Assembly: GCA_937919945.1 (NCBI GenBank)
Contig: CALESY010000067.1
Span: forward strand, 1-17,219
Direction of reading: 5' to 3'
DNA length: 17,219 bases
DNA from: an uncultured Chitinophagaceae bacterium
Lineage (GTDB): Bacteria; Bacteroidota; Bacteroidia; Chitinophagales; Chitinophagaceae
The first letter of the stretch is position 1, and the number at the start of each line of letters is the position of its first letter. A program made the position numbers and the translations under genes. The notes beneath the pieces are model-generated. The model was not told the origin of the DNA. It saw only the letters and a program-made list of their open reading frames with translations, and made no database searches. Of the stretch, positions 1 through 5,734 are shown one piece after another.

Positions 1-138
1 ACCACACTGCCGCCTGTGTATATGCCTGATATTGAAATTTCAAACCTGTTTCCATCGGCTACGTATAATATCCGTATTGTTCGCCATTGTTGCGACGGGA
101 TACAGAGCGAACCGTTGCTGCTTGAAGTGAATACATAG
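1..138 (+). CDS. C-terminal end of a fibronectin-III-like protein (partial)
   Basis: An open frame enters from the left edge and stops with TAG at 136-138, so only the last 45 residues are visible. They resemble the last strands of a fibronectin type III domain: a Ser-Ala-Thr-Tyr-Asn-Ile-Arg-Ile strand, a Cys-Cys-Asp-Gly turn, then a closing Leu-Leu-Leu-Glu-Val strand. The next gene downstream is also built of beta-rich, cysteine-containing domains, so the two may be related fibre, baseplate or adhesin components. The start and full domain layout lie outside the window. The FnIII assignment is by pattern only. Confidence 0.6.
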   Translation, partial: TTLPPVYMPDIEISNLFPSATYNIRIVRHCCDGIQSEPLLLEVNT

Positions 139-208
139 AAAGTCGTGAGGGATGAGGAATGAGTCTATGCTTTCTTCTTTTTCGACAAATGAAGTAATCC
201 CCAAAAAT

Positions 209-244
209 ACATCAGCTAATAAGCTAATTATCACATCAGCTAAT
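209..244. repeat. Short direct repeat in an intergenic gap
   Basis: The 12-mer acatcagctaat occurs at 209-220 and 233-244, a period of 24, with a third shorter copy (agctaat) between them at 222-228. The repeat lies just before the start codon at 255. From memory, Bacteroidota genomes often carry AT-rich intergenic strings of agctaat-like units. This is probably one of those rather than an operator. Confidence 0.6.
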
Positions 245-254
245 CAACTAACCA

Positions 255-1106
255 ATGCCCAACGCAACCATCACTATACCACAACCCGTACTGACAGCGG
301 GGCAATATTTTAAAACCCGCTACAGACAACTGCCATCTGGCGGGTGGAGCGGCTATACCAACCGAACCAATGCTACATTTACCATCACAGGACTGGCTGC
401 TGCACAGTATCAACTGGAGGTGATATTGGTAAAAGCAAACGGTACAGAGTGCCCGCCCATATACAAAACCTTTACCCTCATCGGCGATTATGATTGCACG
501 AAAGTAACCTTCAGCGCACAGATGATAAAGGTTGGCAGCGTGTATAATCTGGAAGTATTGTACACTAAAAATGCAGGTTATACAGCACCGCCCTGTGGCT
601 GGCAGATAGTGTATGTACACAACGGCACCACGTACAATTACACCATTACATCCTTACCACTGCCGTCGGGTAGCATCAAGATACCGCTAACGAATAATAA
701 CGGTTTGTTGGTGAGGATATTCTCTGATATGTGTAGCGGTAAAAAGAAACAGTGTTACGAGGCCGATGTTACAAAACCATTTGAGCCATGTACTAACATG
801 ACATTGGTGAGCGCGGTGATGACAAAAAATCCGTCAACAGGTTTGTTTTTCATTACGCTGAATATTGTACAGTCTGCCCCGCCGACCACTACGCCTATGG
901 TGTATTACAAGCAAACAAACCCATTGGGTAGCGGTGTGGCAGATGAAAAACTGTTTACGCCCACCATCAGCACTACGGCTACGAGTGTTACGTTTCAGGT
1001 AACGCCCAATACATCTGCCATCAGTGAGGTATTTGCCTACACAGGCTATATCCGCGACGCGTGTACAGGTATGGCTACCTATACGGTGAGTTGCAGCAGA
1101 TTTTAG
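255..1106 (+). CDS. Three-domain beta-rich (FnIII-like) protein, possible fibre or baseplate component
   Basis: This 283-aa protein has no signal peptide and no membrane segment. Residues 1-77 read as an FnIII-like domain with a Trp-Ser-Gly-Tyr turn and a Tyr-Gln-Leu-Glu-Val strand. Residues about 78-176 and 177-283 look like a tandem duplication: each opens with Cys-Thr-(Lys/Asn)-(Val/Met)-Thr followed by alternating hydrophobics, has a Val-Tyr strand in the middle and ends in a cysteine-containing turn. About ten cysteines are spread over the domains. The lack of an export signal next to portal- and capsid-like genes suggests a virion component that assembles in the cytoplasm, such as a tail, fibre or baseplate subunit. 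A non-phage adhesin cannot be excluded. The ATG follows the agctaat repeat and has no clear ribosome binding site, as is usual in this phylum. Confidence 0.7.
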   Translation: MPNATITIPQPVLTAGQYFKTRYRQLPSGGWSGYTNRTNATFTITGLAAAQYQLEVILVKANGTECPPIYKTFTLIGDYDCTKVTFSAQMIKVGSVYNLEVLYTKNAGYTAPPCGWQIVYVHNGTTYNYTITSLPLPSGSIKIPLTNNNGLLVRIFSDMCSGKKKQCYEADVTKPFEPCTNMTLVSAVMTKNPSTGLFFITLNIVQSAPPTTTPMVYYKQTNPLGSGVADEKLFTPTISTTATSVTFQVTPNTSAISEVFAYTGYIRDACTGMATYTVSCSRF

Positions 1107-1114
1107 AAAAATAT

Positions 1115-1145
1115 TTGTTAGAATGTATAAAACGATGTAAATTTG
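1115..1145 (+). promoter_or_regulatory. Bacteroidota-type promoter for the 1265 gene
   Basis: TTG at 1115-1117 (within TTTG) is followed after 20 bases by TAAATTTG at 1138-1145. This matches the TTG-N19/21-TAnnTTTG consensus of the Bacteroidota primary sigma factor. Transcription would begin near 1152, leaving a leader of about 110 bases before the ATG at 1265. The leader contains a small inverted repeat, atagc/gctat, at 1168-1183. Confidence 0.65.
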
Positions 1146-1264
1146 TTTTTATAAATTTCCTGCCAACATAGCCGGTATGCTATTCAAAAACGTACTTCAG
1201 GCTTTATCCCTGCCTGCAAAAGGATAACAATCATATTTTTATTAACCTCTAAACTTTTAAACAA

Positions 1265-1918
1265 ATGGCTTTTTGTCCGGCAGATTGTGCCAACATTACC
1301 ATTACCACCAATCAGCCCGGTGGTTGCGACCTCAAAGTGCGCAAGCGCAATATAGACCGCATCGGTTTCTTTCCGTGCAGTGTAGATTTGCCCGCGCCTT
1401 TTACCTGTGCAGGCTTGCAGGCGCTTGTAGATGCGAATACGCTTACATTCAGCAGCCCGCTTGCCAACATTGAAGTGCAGGACCCGAATTTTGAAGAGCT
1501 GCAAATTGCAGACTGCCGCCCCAGCGAGCGTATGGCTACCAGCCGCCTCATCACCTTCCAAGACAGGATAGCGATAGAAACGGCTGCCATTACAACACCT
1601 TCTGCCGTGCCTGCCAATCTTTTCTTCGACTACGACTTCTGGAAAGACAAGAAAACCAAACGCGCCATGCTGCGCTACATGTTTGTGTTTTGCGATGGTA
1701 GCATCGTAGTGCCTAAAGACGAGAACGGCAAACCTATGGCAGCAGGGCTGGATGTATTCCTGAGCTATGAAAGGCAAGGAAGCGGCGGCAGCTCTTACAT
1801 TCTTGAAATCAAAAAAGGACAGCTTGAATTTAAAGGCGACCCGCTCGATTTCAACAAGCCCGAATTTACTACAGGCAACGAGGTGTTCTACCTCACAGAT
1901 TGCGCGGGCATTCTGTAA
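1265..1918 (+). CDS. Cysteine-rich protein of unknown function beside the portal gene
   Basis: This 217-aa soluble protein was not recognised as a named family. It has eight cysteines, including a Cys-x3-Cys pair at residues 4 and 8, another at 21, and one five residues before the end. It has no signal peptide or TM segment. The central part carries aromatic-rich strands (Phe-Phe-Asp-Tyr-Asp-Phe-Trp) and the C-terminal part reads as beta-rich with a Gly-Ser-Gly-Gly-Ser loop. It has its own promoter (1115-1145) and precedes the portal-like gene by 137 bases. By position it could be a head, neck or tail-tube component, but that is inference from neighbours. Confidence 0.7.
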   Translation: MAFCPADCANITITTNQPGGCDLKVRKRNIDRIGFFPCSVDLPAPFTCAGLQALVDANTLTFSSPLANIEVQDPNFEELQIADCRPSERMATSRLITFQDRIAIETAAITTPSAVPANLFFDYDFWKDKKTKRAMLRYMFVFCDGSIVVPKDENGKPMAAGLDVFLSYERQGSGGSSYILEIKKGQLEFKGDPLDFNKPEFTTGNEVFYLTDCAGIL

Positions 1919-1928
1919 TTGAAACGGT

Positions 1929-2042
1929 TTGCAATAGACAGTTGGCAGTAGCAGCGCGTAGGCGCAATCATGTCAATACTTATAAGCCCTGCTGCCACTG
2001 TCTTTGCAATACTGCATTACTAATAAATACCAACTGCCAACT
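1929..2042. repeat. Long imperfect inverted repeat with a competing third arm
   Basis: The arm at 1929-1954 (ttgcaa.agacagt.ggcag.cag) pairs with 1989-2009 over roughly 20 positions with a few bulges. Inside the loop gcgc at 1953-1956 can pair with gcgc at 1962-1965. In addition, agttggcagt at 1940-1949 is perfectly complementary to actgccaact at 2033-2042, which ends 13 bases before the ATG at 2056. The two pairings of the 1940-1949 segment exclude each other. The result may be an RNA switch in the leader of the portal-like gene or a dispersed intergenic palindrome. Confidence 0.55.
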
Positions 2043-2055
2043 ATAAACAACTACC

Positions 2056-3756
2056 ATGCAACCAAACGAAGCATTAGCCATACTGAACAAGACGGTGAAA
2101 CTGAGCCGTGAAATGAATGAATCCCTGCAACGCAAACGAGATGTGTACTACGGCATCAGCCTGCATACTACTGGCGCGTGTCCTGCATTCAGAGATTTGA
2201 GTGGCGGGGGAATGATATACCCGCAAGGCTATTATGGCCCGGAGTATCAGCGGCTGTTTGATAAACACCTGCTGAGCCGCCACCCGCGAGAGAATGATGC
2301 TACGCGCAACTGGCGTTTCAGCCAGTATCGTCCGCTCACAAAAGCACCTTTTGCACAGATAACGGAAATAGTAACGGGTGCTGTTTTTCAGGATGCCAAT
2401 TACGACATCAGCCTGCAAGACGCAAAAGACGAGCAGTATATATGGGGCAATCATTTCAGCGGGCACGATATCGTGGGTTATTTCAGCAATATCGCTTTCC
2501 GCAATATGGTAGAAGACCCGAATGGCTTACTGCTACGCATACCTGCACAGGCAGGGTACGAGCAGGCTGACGATAAATTGCAGGTAGATATTTGGTTCAT
2601 CAATACCAAAGACATCGTGTTGCATACTGCAGACGATTTGTTATTCACGCGCAATGGCTTTGCTTGGTGGGTAGATAAAAATACCATCTGGCGTTTCAGC
2701 TATCGTGCCGAAAAGAAAGAGTACTACCTTGCCCCCGAAGATGTAAACGGTTACTATGCGCACCTGCTGGGCAGGCTGCCTGTAAGTGTCGCAGGGGGTG
2801 TATGGAATACACAGGGCTACTACGATAGCTTTTATAGTAAAGCCAAAGCAGCTGCCGACGATTTTGTGAGCGCATACAGTGCCGCACAGTTGGTAGATAA
2901 AGAAGCATCGCATCCGTTTATTGTAGAAGCCAGTACCGATTGTCCTGATTGCAGAGGTATGGGTACGGTGCAGCAAGATTGTAGTAGTTGCCCCAATGGT
3001 GTAGAATTGGTATCGTGTGGTGGCTGTGCAGGCAGCGGGCAGATAAGCCGTAATCCCGGACAGCACATCATCATTCCGCAAGACAAGCTGAAAGACGGTT
3101 CGCCTATACAAATCATCAACCCCGATGTAAGCATCAACGCGCACCACCGTAATGTATGCGCACAAGTGATGGAGCTGATAATAGAAGCGCTGCACCTGCA
3201 AAAAACAGATGAGGCACAAAGCGGCGTGGCGAAAGCCATAGACCAGGAAAGGCTGTATAAATTCATCAGCAATATCAGCAATCATGTGTTTGATAAACTG
3301 CTGACAGATACGTTGCGAGATATAATAGCCTACCGCAATGCGGGTGCTACAGGCGGTACGGTACATCCAACGGAATACCCTTTCCGTGTGGTGAAGCCAA
3401 CACAATTCCGCATCAAAACATCGGCCGACTTGCTGCAGGAATATAGTACTGGTAAACAGGCGGGTATGCCTGCCTTTATCCGCAAGCGCATGGCTATGGA
3501 TTTTGTTGACAAACAATATAGCGGTGATGCGGTGATGAAGAAGAAGGCGCAACTGATAACACAGCTTGACAACCTGAGTGTATTGAGCATAGAAGAAATT
3601 ACGGCACTACGCAATGCAGGTGCTGTAACCGATGCCGAACTGCAATATAGCCGCAAACTACCTGCTATGGTAGATGCATTGGTAAGAGATAAGGGAGAAT
3701 ATTGGTTTTTGCATACAGACGTGTGCCAAATAGAACAGGTACTGACAAGTATGTAG
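2056..3756 (+). CDS. Putative phage portal protein with DnaJ-type cysteine insert
   Basis: This 566-aa protein has the size and style of tailed-phage portal proteins, which form the dodecameric DNA channel at one head vertex. Supporting segments are an early helical region with Arg-Pro-Leu-Thr-Lys-Ala-Pro-Phe, a clip-like region with Leu-Gly-Arg-Leu-Pro-Val, a long helix with Gly-Val-Ala-Lys-Ala-Ile-Asp-Gln-Glu and an amphipathic Lys-Phe-Ile-Ser-Asn-Ile helix. Residues 296-327 are unusual: three CxxC pairs (296/299, 309/312, 321/324), two of them in the CxxCxGxG form of the DnaJ zinc-binding region. The rest of the protein has no J domain. A portal-position capsid- and scaffold-like set lies downstream, but only after a 4-kb cellular-looking block. 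Portal identity rests on pattern and context; a profile search against portal families would decide. Confidence 0.6.
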   Translation: MQPNEALAILNKTVKLSREMNESLQRKRDVYYGISLHTTGACPAFRDLSGGGMIYPQGYYGPEYQRLFDKHLLSRHPRENDATRNWRFSQYRPLTKAPFAQITEIVTGAVFQDANYDISLQDAKDEQYIWGNHFSGHDIVGYFSNIAFRNMVEDPNGLLLRIPAQAGYEQADDKLQVDIWFINTKDIVLHTADDLLFTRNGFAWWVDKNTIWRFSYRAEKKEYYLAPEDVNGYYAHLLGRLPVSVAGGVWNTQGYYDSFYSKAKAAADDFVSAYSAAQLVDKEASHPFIVEASTDCPDCRGMGTVQQDCSSCPNGVELVSCGGCAGSGQISRNPGQHIIIPQDKLKDGSPIQIINPDVSINAHHRNVCAQVMELIIEALHLQKTDEAQSGVAKAIDQERLYKFISNISNHVFDKLLTDTLRDIIAYRNAGATGGTVHPTEYPFRVVKPTQFRIKTSADLLQEYSTGKQAGMPAFIRKRMAMDFVDKQYSGDAVMKKKAQLITQLDNLSVLSIEEITALRNAGAVTDAELQYSRKLPAMVDALVRDKGEYWFLHTDVCQIEQVLTSM

Positions 3757-3783
3757 GGTTTGTTTTTGTTTCATAGATAAATG

Positions 3784-3807
3784 AGCGTGCCTTGTCTAAG
3801 GTGCGCT
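3784..3807 (+). terminator. Hairpin after the portal-like gene
   Basis: A 10-bp stem (3784-3793 with 3798-3807, two G-U pairs) closes a gtct tetraloop, 28 bases after the portal-like stop codon. The downstream tract attgtttg is only moderately T-rich, so termination efficiency is uncertain. Confidence 0.5.
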
Positions 3808-3890
3808 ATTGTTTGTATAGTGTAAAATAACAGCGTGCGATAATCTTTTATATGGTAATTGTTTATTTTTAAAGTGAATATCAGAACCTT

Positions 3891-4688
3891 ATGAAGAAAC
3901 TTACCCTATATGTTACAGTCCTGTTATTAGCATTGTATGCATGCAAAAAGAAAGATACAATAGACAATGCAGGTGGGCCGTACCCGACAACTTCTTATAC
4001 GTTTACCAATAAAACGGATAAACCTATCAATATACGTGTTTTTACAGATAGTGGCGACTTTCATGATGGTGGGCGATGTGTGTACTTATATGCCTTGCCC
4101 GGGCAACAAGTAGTGATGCCGTATAATAAGCTGAATGAAAATGCAGCACCAATACCACCAAGGTTTGCCTATTATTGGTCGTCAACAGATAATACACTGT
4201 CTAGTTGGGGGAAAGATTTTGACCAATACCCGCGCTTTGCATACTATGCCCCTGTACAGGCGTATAATATGGATATACTGCCTTCGGATGGCTCTACGGA
4301 TGCCGCTTATGCGCTAAACGGGCTCGATGGTAAAACTACTTGGAAATCTATAGATGCATTTGATGCTAATGGCAATAGCATTTGGGCATCATTGCCAGAC
4401 AGCCAGAAGCACTACAGGGTATCGCTACACTGGGGCAAACGTGTATGGCTGCGCCGTATGAATAATGCTACTGATGTAAGGGATAGTATGTTTTTGCAAT
4501 TTACCACTACGCATAGTTCACCTTTTGCAATGATAGCTCGCCAAACATTAGCACCAACATTTGGCATAACCAAAATAGAAATGCGCTCTATGTTATCGCC
4601 ATTGCCGGCACTTACAGGTAGTTATGATAAACTATATATGCTACTAAGTAATAATCCGCCATACCTGCTGATGGAGAAAGTAAAATGA
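3891..4688 (+). CDS. Lipoprotein of unknown function
   Basis: This 265-aa protein starts with Met-Lys-Lys and a hydrophobic stretch ending in Leu-Tyr-Ala-Cys, a lipobox with Cys18 as the lipidated residue. Cys18 is followed by Lys-Lys-Lys-Asp, which resembles the start of many Bacteroidota outer-membrane lipoproteins; surface display is possible but not shown. The mature part is beta-rich, with strands such as Tyr-Thr-Phe-Thr-Asn-Lys-Thr near residues 36-42, and several Trp and Tyr residues, and no catalytic motif was recognised. It is monocistronic, lying between the hairpin at 3784-3807 and its own terminator at 4695-4717. It looks like a cellular gene or a phage-carried extra gene rather than a virion component. 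Confidence 0.75.
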   Translation: MKKLTLYVTVLLLALYACKKKDTIDNAGGPYPTTSYTFTNKTDKPINIRVFTDSGDFHDGGRCVYLYALPGQQVVMPYNKLNENAAPIPPRFAYYWSSTDNTLSSWGKDFDQYPRFAYYAPVQAYNMDILPSDGSTDAAYALNGLDGKTTWKSIDAFDANGNSIWASLPDSQKHYRVSLHWGKRVWLRRMNNATDVRDSMFLQFTTTHSSPFAMIARQTLAPTFGITKIEMRSMLSPLPALTGSYDKLYMLLSNNPPYLLMEKVK

Positions 4689-4694
4689 TTGTAC

Positions 4695-4717
4695 AAAGCA
4701 CCGAAAGGTGCTTTTTT
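4695..4717 (+). terminator. Intrinsic terminator of the lipoprotein gene
   Basis: The 8-bp perfect stem aaagcacc/ggtgcttt (4695-4702 and 4707-4714) closes a gaaa tetraloop and runs into a T tract, seven bases after the stop codon. Confidence 0.85.
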
Positions 4718-4753
4718 ACTTATGTATATTACTGTGCCCCTTTGTTACCCGTT

Positions 4754-4784
4754 CGTTAATCGCTTACAAAGCAGCCGTTAATCG
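4754..4784. promoter_or_regulatory. Direct repeat upstream of the first small paralogue
   Basis: The 9-mer cgttaatcg occurs at 4754-4762 and 4776-4784, exactly 22 bases apart, about two helical turns, which suits a protein binding the same face twice. A short inverted repeat, cagcc/ggctg, at 4772-4790 overlaps the second copy. A weak -7 box, CATATTTG at 4820-4827, lies about 40 bases before the ATG at 4867, but no matching -33 TTG was found. A cgttaa motif recurs at 5198-5203, upstream of the second paralogue. Confidence 0.4.
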
Positions 4785-4866
4785 GGGCTGAAAATTTTTA
4801 TCTGCCTCTGTTGTTGTTGCATATTTGCCTATCAAACAAACAAACCAAAACAAAATAACACAAGAC

Positions 4867-5154
4867 ATGGCAACTAATCACAATGCAGTAGCGATATTAG
4901 CCCCCGGCGCAGAAAAAGCAGCCGTAGCCAATGCTTCTGAAAAATACCATATACAAGTAGTAAACGAAGAAGTATATAGTGTACAGCGCGATTATGAGCG
5001 TTACTTCAAGCCATCGAGGCGCATATTTCATAAAGAAGATGTAAACCTGCTTTTTGTATTTGCAGACGGCAGCGCGCAATTGGTAGAAGACAGTACCAGC
5101 CTGCAACGTGTACTAAGCAAGGTGAAGCAGCTGATGGGTATACAGGCTAAGTAA
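4867..5154 (+). CDS. Small protein of unknown function, paralogue of the 5341 gene
   Basis: This 95-aa cytoplasmic protein has no signal or TM segment. It aligns along its length with the next gene product: Asn-Ala-Val-Ala near the start, a Pro-Gly shortly after, then Asp-Tyr-x-Arg-(Tyr/Phe)-Phe-Lys-x-Ser-(Arg/Lys)-Arg-Ile, then Asn-Leu-(Leu/Ile)-Phe-(Val/Ile)-Phe-x-Asp-Gly, and a closing Lys/Leu-rich helix. This suggests a small alpha/beta fold. A TTG at 4825 would extend the frame upstream, but the ATG at 4867 is preferred because it matches the paralogue's start. The two genes are 186 bases apart, with direct repeats ahead of each, so separate regulated expression is likely. Function unknown. 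Confidence 0.75.
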   Translation: MATNHNAVAILAPGAEKAAVANASEKYHIQVVNEEVYSVQRDYERYFKPSRRIFHKEDVNLLFVFADGSAQLVEDSTSLQRVLSKVKQLMGIQAK

Positions 5155-5163
5155 GAAAGGGGT

Positions 5164-5202
5164 TTGTAAACGAGTGGCTAACGACTTGTAAACAGGTCGT
5201 TA
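5164..5202. promoter_or_regulatory. Direct repeat and hairpin between the two small paralogues
   Basis: The 8-mer ttgtaaac occurs at 5164-5171 and 5186-5193, again 22 bases apart. The second copy forms the tip of a 10-bp hairpin (taacgacttg at 5179-5188 with caggtcgtta at 5193-5202, one G-T pair, loop taaa). No T tract follows directly, so this looks more like an operator or RNA control element than a simple terminator. Its arms contain cgtta half-sites like those upstream of the first paralogue. Confidence 0.45.
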
Positions 5203-5340
5203 AACAAGAAGAATAATTTTTTAAAGGGCTTTTGTCCGGTATATATTCGCATTTTGGCTGTTGTCGTGCAGCCGAAAGCACAAAACAAAAAAGCCGCCCT
5301 AACAAGCGGTGCAAAACAGAAACAATAAAAAACACACAAA

Positions 5341-5625
5341 ATGAACGCATTAAACAATGCCGTGGCGGTAGTATTCCCCGGCGTAAACAGTACCGATATA
5401 CAGGTGGCAGCATCTGCCCACGCGGCTAATATCCTTGTCAGAGAGCCATATGACGAGCAAAAAGATTACACCCGATTTTTCAAACGTTCGAAGCGCATCA
5501 TTACCAATGACAGTATGAACCTCATATTCATATTTAATGATGGTGAGGCTGTAATGGTAAAAGACCTGAACGAACTGAAGAAAGCATTGAAGCGTGCAGC
5601 AATAGCAGCCGGTGCATTTGCATAG
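5341..5625 (+). CDS. Small protein of unknown function, paralogue of the 4867 gene
   Basis: This 94-aa protein shares the layout of the 95-aa protein encoded just upstream: an Asn-Ala-Val-Ala start, the Asp-Tyr-x-Arg-Phe-Phe-Lys-Arg-Ser-Lys-Arg-Ile block and the Asn-Leu-Ile-Phe-Ile-Phe-Asn-Asp-Gly strand. The conserved core suggests a recent duplication under selection, while the N-terminal 25 residues and the last 20 have diverged. The C-terminus is a Lys/Ala-rich helix. Upstream bases 5267-5340 are A-rich, with a small hairpin ccgc/gcgg at 5294-5309. A run of ten T at 5655-5664, 30 bases after the stop, may help end the transcript. The gene converges with the sensor kinase. No family was recognised. 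Confidence 0.75.
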   Translation: MNALNNAVAVVFPGVNSTDIQVAASAHAANILVREPYDEQKDYTRFFKRSKRIITNDSMNLIFIFNDGEAVMVKDLNELKKALKRAAIAAGAFA

Positions 5626-5694
5626 TGCATTTGTATTGCAGGCAAGCGTTCGTGTTTTTTTTTTAATAATACTCTGCAATGGTCTGCAGATAGC

Positions 5695-5720
5695 CCCCTT
5701 GTGGTTTTTCCACAAAGGGG
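5695..5720. terminator. Hairpin between convergent genes
   Basis: The near-perfect stem ccccttgtgg/ccacaaagggg (one bulged A) closes a ttttt loop, 15 bases beyond the stop codon of the minus-strand kinase and 70 bases after the plus-strand gene. Neither side has a T tract directly adjacent, so it could act as a bidirectional transcript end or an RNA-stabilising structure. Confidence 0.55.
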
Positions 5721-5734
5721 CGACCAATTTTATA

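Noticed and set aside
209..244. CRISPR array
   Set aside because: Only two full 12-base copies with a 12-base gap; no array-scale repeats or cas genes are present.
240..620. Minus-strand open frames such as 240-620, 2641-3552 and 9011-9544
   Set aside because: They lie opposite well-supported genes, have no domain-like pattern or start context, and look like shadows.
2941..3042. DnaJ chaperone identity for the 2056-3756 gene
   Set aside because: Only the cysteine motif is shared; there is no J domain with His-Pro-Asp, and the rest of the protein fits a portal better.
4825..4866. Upstream TTG starts for the 4867, 7894 and 8381 genes
   Set aside because: At 8354 the TTG sits inside the -7 box; at 4825 it overlaps the weak box and lacks paralogue support; at 7921 it spoils the signal peptide.
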